Numbered from the stretch's first letter, positions 35,301 through 43,297 are shown. The stretch is 64,000 nucleotides of DNA from BOG-933 sp037132135 (GCA_037132135.1 JBAXPR010000001.1:1-64000); one strand, 5' to 3'. Translations and numbers: made by a program. Notes: generated from the letters alone by a model not told the origin.

Positions 35301-35507
35301 CAGTTCGGGACCTATCCGGTCCTGCTCGCCCGTCAGCTGGCTGAGGGAGACCTCGCCACCGTCGGCCGCCGCGCCCACGACCTGAGAGGGGTGGTCGGCA
35401 GCATCGGCGGAGCCGGTCTGATGAAGAAGGCCGGCATCCTGCAGGCGGCCGCCGAGAAGGGCGATCTGGCGCTGGCCCGCGCCACCGGAGAGGAAATCTG
35501 CCGCTAA
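32382..35507 (+). CDS. Soluble hybrid histidine kinase with three PAS, two REC and HPt
   Basis: 1041-residue cytoplasmic phosphorelay kinase without TM helices. Three PAS-like domains (about 18-115, 155-275, 285-405), HisKA with His 430 (MSHEIRTPMNAIL), HATPase (RRYGGTGLGLSI), receiver 1 (VLVADDNATARR, ILLDWLLPEGGG), receiver 2 (LLLVEDNLINQM, VLMDIQMPGMDG) and a C-terminal HPt (RRAHDLRGVVGSIGG). It starts with GTG at 32382, overlapping the B12 gene by 8 bases, so the two are translationally coupled. The B12 protein is the likely input. The final output regulator is not encoded adjacent unless it is the REC-kinase at 36593. Confidence 0.94.
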   Translation: MSDPGLLLALLSEGAAPDILWRDTPLVLVRVSAAGKVIDANPYACRITGLDLRGRPLARLFMAAPGQPAVRDFAALSATTEPARLPLVTASGLPANLLFRFATGASGERLVIGWNDMPELMSLQQQLIDANNELSQNARSYLKDSYWTLDLQAKFYRSILDSVGDGVICLDAEGHHTFVNVAAIAMLGYRDPEELIGKLRYPVWGCRRPDGTPYAELDCPIRQTLTQGISTTSGNGRFQRRSGRSFPVIFTSRPIIERRRVIGAVVAFSDATERQRGDDERKNQLLFLKSLIEAIPAGVFYKSKQGVYLGCNRIFADLVGRPADQIIGLTADEVFVPGTSGEFQPSDQRIFESREAHTYDFVKSGGDDGERHLRAYKAPFDLADGSLGGLIGIILDLSADIRREEALRQARQAAEQASQAKSNFLANMSHEIRTPMNAILGLVYLLEQMELTPVQRDYVHKTQISAQSLLGILNDILDLSKIEAGRLELEAVPFQLNDVLKTLATITAANTRDTDIEVLFQVDPGTPEVLVGDPLRLQQVLLNLAGNATKFTGQGEVVLSIGPAAARHGNGGDEERNACTLAFSVRDTGVGIIPDQITLIFDPFTQVDASTSRRYGGTGLGLSICKRLVALMGGTIAAESEPGRGSTFHFTARFGCAPPATADLAPPALPIGPLRVLVADDNATARRVMTGMLTQWGWTATAAASGAEALTALERQAGQNQPFDLILLDWLLPEGGGRQVLDHVGGHYRPHTLPVVLVATAFEHDRVQQEVGHHPAVRTVLTKPVTPAVLLDALSPVFAPEPQATPEPARRDVLAGRTLLLVEDNLINQMVARRILESAGAGVDIAASGLEALATLAVPGRRYDAVLMDIQMPGMDGYETCRRLRQDPGMAGLPVIAMTANVLPSDRKRCLEAGMNDHIAKPLDVNLTIQVILSHVGAPAAGAVFSELELETALARCDGDTVLLKQIMAEFINQFGTYPVLLARQLAEGDLATVGRRAHDLRGVVGSIGGAGLMKKAGILQAAAEKGDLALARATGEEICR

Positions 35508-35728
35508 CTCACCACCGTGCTGGCATGCTGCGCCCCCGACAGCCCCGAGGGCGGCCGGCCATAGCCGGCCCGTACCCTCCCGGGCGGATTTGTTGCGCAG
35601 CAACAACAGTGAGTCCTTATATGGCGCGCCCCCCAGGTGTGCGCTTGCGAACGGTCGCGGTTCGGATCAAGCCTTTCAGGGTATCGCGGCCATCGCAAGG
35701 GTCACCCAACCGGGAAGGCGCATGTCCG

Positions 35729-36211
35729 ATGCTGGCTGAATGGCTGTCCTCTCAGGACTCCGGCTTTGTCGATCTGGATAACGGCCGCAAACGAATCGAC
35801 GCCCTGGTCACCGAAGCCCTGGTTTTGCTGGAGCGCGATGATAATGCGCTGCCGGTCAATCGCCGCCTTCATGAAGCGCTGTTTCTGATCGATCATCAGT
35901 TCAGCACCGAACAGTCCCTGATGAAGCTTTCGCTCTACCCCGACTTGATCAGGCATACCGGCGAACACAAAAAGTTTCTGGCTGAATTCGAGACGATCCT
36001 CAATATCAGCGGCTTCAGTTGCAGCTGCCTGCGCCATGTCGCCTTGTTCGTGCTCGACTTCCTCAGCCGCCACCGTGACGGTGCCGACCAGAGGTTCGAG
36101 GCTTTCCTGCGCACCACCCCCGAGACGGTGCGTCAGGACTATTGCCGCCGGGCGATCGAAATCACCGTCTTCGACGACCTCCTGGGCCAGGGCGATCCAG
36201 GGCTGATTTGA
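35729..36211 (+). CDS. Hemerythrin-like protein with altered iron-ligand position
   Basis: 160-residue all-helical protein matching bacteriohemerythrin in layout: LHEALFLIDHQFSTEQSLM, YPDLIRHTGEHKKFLAEFETIL and LSRHRDGADQRF (the HxxxxD end motif). Hemerythrins bind oxygen at a di-iron centre. In the HFxxEE block the ligand His is replaced by Gln and a His sits one residue earlier, and an unusual SCSC insertion follows the third helix, so iron binding may be altered. ATG 35729 is the start that fits the family; the open frame extends upstream to 35525 without similarity. A hairpin follows. Confidence 0.8.
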   Translation: MLAEWLSSQDSGFVDLDNGRKRIDALVTEALVLLERDDNALPVNRRLHEALFLIDHQFSTEQSLMKLSLYPDLIRHTGEHKKFLAEFETILNISGFSCSCLRHVALFVLDFLSRHRDGADQRFEAFLRTTPETVRQDYCRRAIEITVFDDLLGQGDPGLI

Positions 36212-36237
36212 CCCCTTCAGGGCCGGAGGTAACAACC

Positions 36238-36288
36238 GCTGCCTGCCCCGGATCGGATGCCGGAGCAGGCAGCCTGTTGCCGCGGCAA
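36238..36288 (+). terminator. Double hairpin after the hemerythrin-like gene
   Basis: GCTGCCTGC (36238-36246) pairs with GCAGGCAGC (36265-36273), extended inward by CCGG/CCGG with one mismatch. Directly after it is the perfect palindrome TTGCCGCGGCAA (36277-36288). No T-run, so strength is uncertain. Confidence 0.5.
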
Positions 36289-36387
36289 ACGAAGCCGATT
36301 GATCATTTCGCGGGGCTGAATCACGGTGTTCCAGATAATTTTATTGATATGCGACAGATCCATTCCCGACTGCGGTAATTTGCTCAC

Positions 36388-36415
36388 TGGACATTTTAAT
36401 TTTGCTGCCTATACT
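36388..36415 (+). promoter_or_regulatory. Probable sigma-70 promoter of the REC-kinase gene
   Basis: TGGACA (36388-36393), a 16-base spacer, TATACT (36410-36415); each box matches 5 of 6 consensus bases. It would give a leader of about 170 bases before the ATG at 36593. Confidence 0.5.
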
Positions 36416-36592
36416 TTTGATATGGCACTGACTGCTCCCCGGTTTTCACGCTCAGAGATGATTGTTGCTTAGGGGGATAGCTAATGATTGTGATCAAGCC
36501 CACTCTTTGGTGATCCGCCCTTCACGAAGACATCCGATCGGTCGTTCCCGTTCGGATGCGGCGGGGCCCCGGCGACATCGCGGAGAGACGAC

Positions 36593-37843
36593 ATGGTCAG
36601 CGCTGATTTCCTGGTCCTGTTCGACGACGCCGACGCGGAGGTCGGCAGCGAACCGGTGCGTCCGCCCTGGCTGGTGCTGGTGGTCGACGACGACCCCGAC
36701 GTGGCCGCGGTGACCCGGATGGTCATGGCCGGCTGCCGCTTCGAGGGCGGCGAGATCAAGGTGCTGGCCGCCAACTCGGTGACCGAAGCGCAGCGGATGT
36801 TGAAGGCCCACCCGGAAATCGCGGTGGTTCTGCTCGACGTCGTGATGGAGACCGAGGATGCCGGGCTGCGGCTGGTCTCGACCATCCGCACCGAGTTCGA
36901 TCTGAGGGCGCTGCGCATTATTCTGCATACCGGCCAGCCCGGCTACGCCCCCGAACGCGCAGTGATTTGCCGGTACGACATCAACGACTACCGCGTGAAA
37001 GGCGAAGTGACCGCCCACTCGCTCTACACGTCGGTGATCGCCGCCCTGCGCGGCTATGCCGAGATCTCGGCGCGCATTCAGGCCGAGCGGGAGGCGGTGC
37101 TGGCGGCCCGCAGCAAAGCCCAGTTTCTCTCCAGCCTGTCCCATGAACTGCGGACGCCGCTCAACGCCATCATCGGCTTTGCCGAGGTCATCGCGCGCCA
37201 GGGCTTCAGCCCGGCCAGGGAACCACGGTATCTCGACTACATCCATGCCATCAGCGACAACGGCCGGCAACTGCTGGCGGTGCTGAACGCGCTCCTGGCG
37301 ATGGCACGGATCGATGCCGGCCGCTACGAGCTGTGCGAGCAGGTGATCGAAGTCGACACCCTGCTCGCCGCAGCCCTGAGCGCCGCGTCCGAGCGCGCCG
37401 CCGCCGCCGGGGTGACACTGGTCGCGCGGCCATCGCCGGTGCCCTCGCTGCTGGCCGACAGTGCCGCGCTGGCGCAGATTCTCGACAACCTGCTCTCCAA
37501 CGCCATCAAATTCTCGCCCAGCCGCAGCACCGTCGAGCTGTCGGTGGCCTATGGCCAACACGGGGGGCCCGTGATCTCGGTCGCGGACCGGGGCATCGGC
37601 ATTCCCGGCCACCGGCTCGGCGATCTCTTTTTACAGTTCTCCCAGCTCGACGCCGGCATCAACCGCCGCTTCAACGGCATCGGCCTCGGCCTCGCCATCG
37701 TCAAAGGGCTGGTCACTCTGCACGGCGGCACCGTCGAAGTGGCCAGCGTCCATGGCGAGGGCACCACGGTGTCCGTCGTTCTGCCCGCGTTCCGGCTGGT
37801 GCCGGACTATCGCACCGCCATGGACGCCGCGCCGCCTGTCTGA
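36593..37843 (+). CDS. Response regulator-histidine kinase fusion (REC-HisKA-HATPase)
   Basis: 416-residue soluble protein in which a receiver precedes the kinase. Receiver about 26-155: acidic cluster VVDDDPD, phospho-acceptor Asp 82 (VLLDVVMETEDAG), TGQPGYAPERAVICRYDINDYRVK with Lys 136, a variant typical of receivers found in DUF3369-type regulators. HisKA with His 184 (SLSHELRTPLNAIIGFAEVI), then HATPase (DNLLSNAIKF, DRGIGIPGHRL, FNGIGLGLAIVKGL). Such proteins work as intermediate kinases controlled by another kinase. It follows the cobalamin-kinase and hemerythrin genes and could belong to that pathway. Confidence 0.92.
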   Translation: MVSADFLVLFDDADAEVGSEPVRPPWLVLVVDDDPDVAAVTRMVMAGCRFEGGEIKVLAANSVTEAQRMLKAHPEIAVVLLDVVMETEDAGLRLVSTIRTEFDLRALRIILHTGQPGYAPERAVICRYDINDYRVKGEVTAHSLYTSVIAALRGYAEISARIQAEREAVLAARSKAQFLSSLSHELRTPLNAIIGFAEVIARQGFSPAREPRYLDYIHAISDNGRQLLAVLNALLAMARIDAGRYELCEQVIEVDTLLAAALSAASERAAAAGVTLVARPSPVPSLLADSAALAQILDNLLSNAIKFSPSRSTVELSVAYGQHGGPVISVADRGIGIPGHRLGDLFLQFSQLDAGINRRFNGIGLGLAIVKGLVTLHGGTVEVASVHGEGTTVSVVLPAFRLVPDYRTAMDAAPPV

Positions 37844-37891
37844 CCAGACTTATACCCGTTCCCGCCGGGTTCGCCCCGTCGGGAGGTGATA

Positions 37892-39301
37892 TCACTCGTC
37901 CACGTCGTCCTCCTCATCGTCGCTGGTCTCGCTGATCGCCGGGATTTCGATCGGGCCGGTCGGCCGCTTTGCCACCGGACGATCATCGACGTCGACCACC
38001 CGGCAACCTTGGGTGGTGTGGCGGTCACACGCCGCGATGGCCTCTTCCCCGGCCGTGGCATCATCGATCCGGCCACTGCGCCAGCCATAGCTGCCGTCCG
38101 GGGCCAGGGCAAAGGCCTTGTGGGGCCGGGCCGCCCGGTAATCCTCAAAGGCCTTTTGTCCTCGCGGCGACAGTCCGGGCGGCGCCGTATCGCTGCGGGT
38201 GTCGACCTTGGAGGCGGGCTCCGGCTCGGGCGCCGGGTCAGGCGCCGGTACCGGATCGGGCGCCGGGGCCGGGTCGGGCTCAAGCCGGGGGGTCGGGGCC
38301 GGCCGCGGCGGCGGCTCCGACACCACCGGGGGCGCCTGAGGGTCGGGCAGCGGCGGCAGGCCGGCCACCGTCGCGACATAGGCCTCGTCGGTGCGGGCCT
38401 TGAAGCTGTCGTAGGACACCCATCCGAAGCCATTCTCGCCCCACTCCCGGCCCCAGGAGTTGATCAGCCGGAAGGCCCGCTTGCGATCATCGTAGCCGAC
38501 CACCACCATGGCATGACCGCCGCCGTCGCGCCCGGTATCGCGGAAAACGGCGGCGCCGGTGAGTTCGCTGAAGGCATCGTTGACATACATGCCGATCACC
38601 ACCGGGTCGCCTTTGGCGATCTGCTCCTTGATCGCCGCCGGATTGGCGAGATCGACGGTTTTCCAGCTCTGAATCCGCCAGGCGCCGGCTTCGCGCTTGA
38701 GGTCGGCCGGCGGACGGCGGCTGCAATCGGTTTCGCGATAGGGAAAGCGCGTCATCGGCACCGTGCCGAGGTCACGCAGCAGCTTCAGGGCATCGGCGAT
38801 ATCGGAACCGCCGTCGCAGCCTTCGGCCGGGTCCGCGATCTGGTTGTAGACGAAGGACGGGCTGAGCAGCACCGGGTCGTGGTCGCCGCTCCGGCCGAGC
38901 GCGCGGTTGGCGTAATAGCCGCGCATGGCATAGCTGACGGACCACGCGACGCAGGAACTCTGGTCGCCCTGATCCTTGGGCGGGGGAAACAGCGCCGACA
39001 GATCGGCAGCCGGTGGCAGCATCAGGCCGCGGGTGCCTGAGGTCCGTTCGAAACCGCGGTAGACCTCCGCCGGTTTGAACTTGAGGCCACGCTGAAAGCT
39101 CCGGCCATGGCGCGGGACCGCCTCCGCAGCCGCCGGGTCGGCATCGCCGGTGCCGTAGGTGATCTCCGCCGTCTGGACCTCTGCCCGCACCGCCGCCGGC
39201 CCGGCCATGGCCAGTGCCGCCAGCGCCACCAGCAGCGCCGCCCGGCCCACCGGCCATGGCAACCGGGCCGCCGTGCCGTTCTCTCCCCGTCTGGCTGTCA
39301 T
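37892..39301 (-). CDS. Secreted papain-family (C1) cysteine protease with Pro-rich linker
   Basis: 469-residue exported protease. Signal peptide ends near AVRA-EV (residue 40). The C1 catalytic residues are all visible: oxyanion Gln 111 and Cys 117 (QGDQSSCVAWSVSYA), His 263 (GGGHAMVVVGYDD) and Asn 281 (LINSWGREWGENGFGWV). The catalytic domain ends near 315; a Pro/Ala/Asp-rich repeat linker follows, then a small C-terminal domain with two Cys (AACDRHTTQGCRVVDVDD) and a strongly acidic tail. ATG 39301 gives the proper signal peptide. Convergent with the REC-kinase gene. Substrate unknown. Confidence 0.92.
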   Translation of the reverse strand: MTARRGENGTAARLPWPVGRAALLVALAALAMAGPAAVRAEVQTAEITYGTGDADPAAAEAVPRHGRSFQRGLKFKPAEVYRGFERTSGTRGLMLPPAADLSALFPPPKDQGDQSSCVAWSVSYAMRGYYANRALGRSGDHDPVLLSPSFVYNQIADPAEGCDGGSDIADALKLLRDLGTVPMTRFPYRETDCSRRPPADLKREAGAWRIQSWKTVDLANPAAIKEQIAKGDPVVIGMYVNDAFSELTGAAVFRDTGRDGGGHAMVVVGYDDRKRAFRLINSWGREWGENGFGWVSYDSFKARTDEAYVATVAGLPPLPDPQAPPVVSEPPPRPAPTPRLEPDPAPAPDPVPAPDPAPEPEPASKVDTRSDTAPPGLSPRGQKAFEDYRAARPHKAFALAPDGSYGWRSGRIDDATAGEEAIAACDRHTTQGCRVVDVDDRPVAKRPTGPIEIPAISETSDDEEDDVDE

Positions 39302-39741
39302 CACCCACCGCTCCTTCGTGTCGGGATCACCCGAGGACTTTGCTTGCCTTCGCCGCCGGTCCCGGCGGCCGTCACCCGCCGCCCGGGTCCGGGCTGGGAG
39401 TGAGCCAACCACACCAGTGTTTCGGAGGTCAACGGCGCGATCCCGGCCGCCCCTCGAGTTTCGTCACCGATGATCGGATCACGGCCGCCAGCCGGCCGGG
39501 ATTCTGTCCAGCGGCCTGCGGGCAGTCCGGCAGATAAGAGGACTTTGCCCCTATCGCTCGCGCCCACCTGGCGGAAAACCGCCGCATGGCGGGCGGAAAT
39601 GGCAAAAATCCTGAATAACGTCCCATCTCGCTGACTCCGCGCCCCGGCCATGCCGAGGCCAGCCGGCAAAGCATTGATATCCCACTTGTCCAAATCCGAC
39701 TGGGCGGTTACGGTGGGGCGCAGTCATTTGAGCGGTGGGCA
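39302..39741. other. Divergent intergenic region, nothing recognised
   Basis: About 0.44 kb between the divergent protease and glycosyltransferase genes. It should contain both promoters, but no clear consensus pair or strong inverted repeat was found by eye. Open frames here are antisense or out-of-frame extensions. Confidence 0.5.
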
Positions 39742-41019
39742 ATGATTGAAGTGGCCGAGCCTGGACGGTTCCGGGTCGATGTCTTGGTTGATCTTGAGTG
39801 GGAACCGGCAGCTGGCGGCCACGTCAAGTGCTGGGAGCGCATTGCCGAAGCGGCCACCCGCCTTGATGGCGGGCTTGACCTCACCCTTCATTTCTCGGGG
39901 CGCGAGCGCGGACACCATTTGCTCAGCGAGCACGTGCGCTATCAGATTCATCGCCCGATGTTCAGCACCGCCCGCCTGCCCTTCCTCTCTCACGTCCCCG
40001 ACCACACCGATCTCGCGCCCTATCATCCGGGTCTGGCCCGGACCCTCTTGGGCAGCGCCGTCATCCACACCACCGACGCCTATTTCGCCTTTGCCAAAAC
40101 CGCCCTGGCCGTGGCCCGGCGCCGGCGGATCGCGCTGGTCAATTCGGTCCACACCGACACCCCCCGCTACGGCCGGGTCTTCACCGCCGAGACGATCGAA
40201 AATCTGGCGCGAAACCGCTGGCTGGCCCGGCTGCTGCTCGATCGTCTGCACGTCGACCAGTGGACCGAGCGACGGATGCTGGCGCGGCTGGCCAACTACC
40301 AGCAGAGCTGCAATTTTTCGCTGGTCTCGCGGCCGGCGGAATTGGACGCCCTGGCCCGGCTGGTCGGACCGGACCGGGCCGGCCTGATGCGGCGGGGCAT
40401 TGACTGCCGGCGCTTCGATCCGCAACTGCGCGACCGGGCCTGGCTCGAGACCCGCTTCGGCATCGCTCAGGACCGGTTGGTCGTGCTGTTCGTCGGCCGG
40501 GTCAATGTCGGCAAGGACGTCATGACCCTGGCCGCCGCCGTGCGCGCCCTGGTCGACCAGGGACTGCCGGTTCACCTGCTCTGTGCCGGCGCCGGCGAAC
40601 AGGTGCCCGAGGTGCTGGCCCTGCTCGGACCGCACGCCTCCTGCCCCGGCGTGCTGTGCCCCGAAATTCTTGCCCGCGCCTATGCCTCCGCCGATATCTT
40701 TGCCAGCCCGTCCCGGATCGAGGTGCTGGCCAACGTGGTGATGGAGGCGCTGGCCTCGGGCCTGCCGACCCTGGTCGCCGCCGACAGCGGCATGGCACGG
40801 ATGCTCCACGAGGGGCGGACCGGCTATGCCATCGCCGATGGCGGCCCCCCGGCCTGGAGCGCCGCCATCCGGGCGCTGGCCACCGACCCGGCGGGCCGGC
40901 GGGTGATGGCCGAGGCCGCGCGGACCTCGGCGCTGACCGAACTGCCGAGCTGGGATGACGTCCTCGTCCAGGATCTGCTGCCGGTCTGGCGCCGGCTGGC
41001 GGCTGCAGCGAACTCATGA
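39742..41019 (+). CDS. Glycosyltransferase family 4 protein
   Basis: 425-residue GT-B glycosyltransferase. The C-terminal half carries the family 4 hallmarks: VLFVGRVNVGKDVMTLAAAV, LLCAGAGEQVPEVLALL and the EX7E motif in IEVLANVVMEALASGLPTLVA. The N-terminal acceptor half contains LSHVPDHTDLAPYHPG and DTPRYGRVFTAETIE. It overlaps the PIG-L deacetylase gene by 4 bases (ATGA). Pairs of this kind make and then deacetylate GlcNAc-containing products, for example in mycothiol, bacillithiol and some glycolipids; the acceptor here is unknown. Confidence 0.92.
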   Translation: MIEVAEPGRFRVDVLVDLEWEPAAGGHVKCWERIAEAATRLDGGLDLTLHFSGRERGHHLLSEHVRYQIHRPMFSTARLPFLSHVPDHTDLAPYHPGLARTLLGSAVIHTTDAYFAFAKTALAVARRRRIALVNSVHTDTPRYGRVFTAETIENLARNRWLARLLLDRLHVDQWTERRMLARLANYQQSCNFSLVSRPAELDALARLVGPDRAGLMRRGIDCRRFDPQLRDRAWLETRFGIAQDRLVVLFVGRVNVGKDVMTLAAAVRALVDQGLPVHLLCAGAGEQVPEVLALLGPHASCPGVLCPEILARAYASADIFASPSRIEVLANVVMEALASGLPTLVAADSGMARMLHEGRTGYAIADGGPPAWSAAIRALATDPAGRRVMAEAARTSALTELPSWDDVLVQDLLPVWRRLAAAANS

Positions 41020-41798
41020 TCGGCCGCCGGATTCTGGTGCTGTCACCCCATCCCGACGACGAGGTGGTCGGTGCCGCGACCGCGATCGGGCGGGCCGGCG
41101 TCGCCGGGGCGGCGGTCTTTCTCCTGCACCTGACCACCGGCATTCCCGCCCGCGAGGTGCTCTGGCCCTGGCAGCGCCGCCGCCACCCCGACCGCGTCGC
41201 CCGGCGGCGGGCCGAAGCCGGCGCCGTGGCGAGCGCCCTCGGCGCCACCATCGCCGGCTTCTCCGACCGGCCCAGCCGCGGCCTCAAGGACGATCTGCCG
41301 GCGGCGCGCGCCGAGGTGATGGCGGCGCTCGCGCGCTTCGACATCGACCGGCTCTGGGTTCCGGCCTATGAAGGCGGCCACGCCGACCATGACGCCGCCA
41401 GCGGCCTCGCCGCCACTCTTCGCGGTCGTGTCGCGGTCTGGGAGTTCGCCGAATACAATTTCGCCGGCGGCCGCATCCACCCCAACAGCTTTCCCCACCG
41501 GCGCGGCCCCGAATCGACGCTCGTCCTCAGTACCGGAGAGGCCGATGCCAAGGCCGGCCTGCTCCGGCTCTATGCCTCGGAGCAAAACAATCTTGGCCAT
41601 GCCGGCCTCACGCGGGAGTGCTTCCGGCCGCTGGCCGACTATGATTACCGGCAGCCACCCCACCCGGGCACCCTGTTCTACCGGCGCTTCCAGTGGGTGC
41701 CGTTCCGCCATCCCCGGATCGACTTCACCGGCGCGGAGGCGGTCAGCCGGGCGGTCGCGGCCCTGGCGGCGACTCAGCCCCCGGTGCCGCCGCCCTGA
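41016..41798 (+). CDS. PIG-L (LmbE-type) family deacetylase
   Basis: 260-residue zinc-dependent N-deacetylase. Family motifs: LSPHPDDEVVGA near the N-terminus with His 12, Asp 14 and Asp 15, and HADHDAAS (122-129) supplying the third zinc ligand. Enzymes of this family remove acetyl from GlcNAc-conjugates. Translationally coupled to the glycosyltransferase, so its substrate is probably that enzyme's product. Its 3' end overlaps the convergent HpnL-like gene by 25 bases. Confidence 0.93.
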   Translation: MIGRRILVLSPHPDDEVVGAATAIGRAGVAGAAVFLLHLTTGIPAREVLWPWQRRRHPDRVARRRAEAGAVASALGATIAGFSDRPSRGLKDDLPAARAEVMAALARFDIDRLWVPAYEGGHADHDAASGLAATLRGRVAVWEFAEYNFAGGRIHPNSFPHRRGPESTLVLSTGEADAKAGLLRLYASEQNNLGHAGLTRECFRPLADYDYRQPPHPGTLFYRRFQWVPFRHPRIDFTGAEAVSRAVAALAATQPPVPPP

Positions 41799-42808
41799 GT
41801 CCGGCCGGCGGCCAGCCCCTGGAACCAGATCAGCAGCGCCGGCCCGCCCAGCACCAGATCCCGCATCCGCTTGATCAAACTGACGGTCAGCGCGAGGTCG
41901 GGGCCGAGGCCGATCAGCGAGCCGGCGACGATCAGCCCGCCCTCCTGGATACCGAGCGCACCCGGAATGGCGAAGCCGGCGTTGCGAAAGGCCTGGCCGA
42001 CCGCTTCGAAGATCAGGGCCTGACGCAGACCAATCGACTGCCCGAGCAGCAGCACCGCCAGCCCCATCTCCAAGGCCCCGGCCACCCACGCCAGCAGCCG
42101 CCAGCCGGCACTCCTGGCCAGCACGCCCGGCCGGGCATAGAGCGCGGCCAGTTCCTGGTTGAGCGTGGCCGCGCCCCCGGCCAGCTGCTCCCAGGCGGCG
42201 CCGCCGACCTGATGCTCCATGAAGCGGGCCAGCCGCAGCGGCAGCGCCGAGCGCTGAAACCGGTAGAAGCCGAGGATCATCAGGGTGAACAGCGCGGTGC
42301 CGGCAACCACCCCCTCCAGCGGCGCTGCGCTGCCGCTGCCGATGGTGAGGGCAAGGCCAAGGAGAATGAAGACCACGAGGGTGACCAGACCGAGGGTCAG
42401 ATCAACGATGATCGCGGCGGCGGCGGCAGCGCCGGGCACGCCCCCGCCGATCATCAGCCGGCCCCGCACCACCTCGCCGCCGACCTGGGCCACCGGCAGC
42501 AGGGCGTTGATCGAATCGGCCAGCCAGCGATACCAGCCCAGCCGCCACAGCGGCCGCCGCCAGCCCTGAGCCAGCAGCAGGCTGCGCCAGCCGAGGGTGG
42601 TGGCCAGAATCGGCAGCAGATGAAAAAGCGGCACCAGCAGCAGCGCCCAGCCGACGGAGTGCAGCAGGCCCCAGATCTCGGCCGCACCGCTCCAGACCAC
42701 CAGTCCGGCGACGGCCGCCAGCCCCAGCACGGCGGCGGCGGCGGTGATCACGGCGCGGCGCCGGCGCCCCCTGCTGTCACGGTCCGGCGGGAAAGGCGGG
42801 GTCTGCAA
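41774..42808 (-). CDS. Flippase-like (LPG synthase TM domain, HpnL-like) membrane protein
   Basis: Inner-membrane protein of about 344 residues with about eight TM helices, of the UPF0104/lysylphosphatidylglycerol synthase TM family; it most resembles the HpnL group linked to hopanoid loci. Visible family segments: ILATTLGWRSLLLAQGWRRPLWRLGWYRWLADSINALLPVAQVGGEVVRGRLMIGGGVPGA and EAVGQAFRNAGFAIPGALGIQEGGLIVAGSLIGL. No hopanoid genes are adjacent. The start is uncertain: no ATG fits, TTG 42808 and GTG 42751 are both possible; a TTG at 42895 would overlap the regulator gene. Confidence 0.85.
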   Translation of the reverse strand: MQTPPFPPDRDSRGRRRRAVITAAAAVLGLAAVAGLVVWSGAAEIWGLLHSVGWALLLVPLFHLLPILATTLGWRSLLLAQGWRRPLWRLGWYRWLADSINALLPVAQVGGEVVRGRLMIGGGVPGAAAAAAIIVDLTLGLVTLVVFILLGLALTIGSGSAAPLEGVVAGTALFTLMILGFYRFQRSALPLRLARFMEHQVGGAAWEQLAGGAATLNQELAALYARPGVLARSAGWRLLAWVAGALEMGLAVLLLGQSIGLRQALIFEAVGQAFRNAGFAIPGALGIQEGGLIVAGSLIGLGPDLALTVSLIKRMRDLVLGGPALLIWFQGLAAGRTQGGGTGG

Positions 42809-42863
42809 TCGGCACCATGCAAGCGGTTGGGAGGGCGGACGGGTACAAGGCGCCGCTGGCGCC

Positions 42864-43277
42864 TTATATCGCGTTTTCGAGAGTCTGAGCCGCAATCACG
42901 GCGTCGACCCGCTGTTTCAGTTGCGCGAGGGAGACCGGCTTGACCAGATAGCCATTGGCATTGTGTTCCTTGGCGAATTGAACCGTGTCGGGCAGCGCGT
43001 CGGCGGTCAGGAAGATCACCGGGGTGGCGGCGACCCGGGCCACCTTGGACTCCCTCAGGGTCTTGAGGAACTGGCGGCCGTCGATCGGCTTCATGTGGAC
43101 GTCGCACAGCACGACCTGGGGCTTGACCCGCAGCAACTCCAAAAGGCCGCTCTTGCCGTCGGCGGCCTCGTGGATACGCCGGATGCCGATCTGAATCAGC
43201 AGATTGCGCACGATCTGGCGGGCGAACTGTTCATCGTCTACGATCAGCACGCTGAACTCTTCGTAATTCGTTGCCAT
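42864..43277 (-). CDS. CheY-like single-domain response regulator
   Basis: 137-residue receiver domain only. Acidic pair in VLIVDDEQFAR, phospho-acceptor Asp in VVLCDVHMKPIDG, Thr in VIFLTADA, Lys in GYLVKPVS. It is the last gene of a four-gene minus-strand run (YfiR-like, TonB receptor, hybrid kinase, this regulator), 20 bases after the kinase, and is the likely phosphate acceptor of that kinase's HPt domain. Confidence 0.93.
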   Translation of the reverse strand: MATNYEEFSVLIVDDEQFARQIVRNLLIQIGIRRIHEAADGKSGLLELLRVKPQVVLCDVHMKPIDGRQFLKTLRESKVARVAATPVIFLTADALPDTVQFAKEHNANGYLVKPVSLAQLKQRVDAVIAAQTLENAI

Positions 43278-43297
43278 CGTCGTTCCCCTGGACGTCC

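Larger units (their letters stand above)
36212..36592. other. Intergenic region with hairpins and a promoter
   Basis: No gene. Contains the two terminator-like inverted repeats behind the hemerythrin gene and a sigma-70-like promoter before the REC-kinase gene, listed separately. Confidence 0.6.

Noticed and set aside
32376..35606. 1076-residue minus-strand open frame
   Set aside because: Antisense shadow of the soluble hybrid kinase; no domain motifs.
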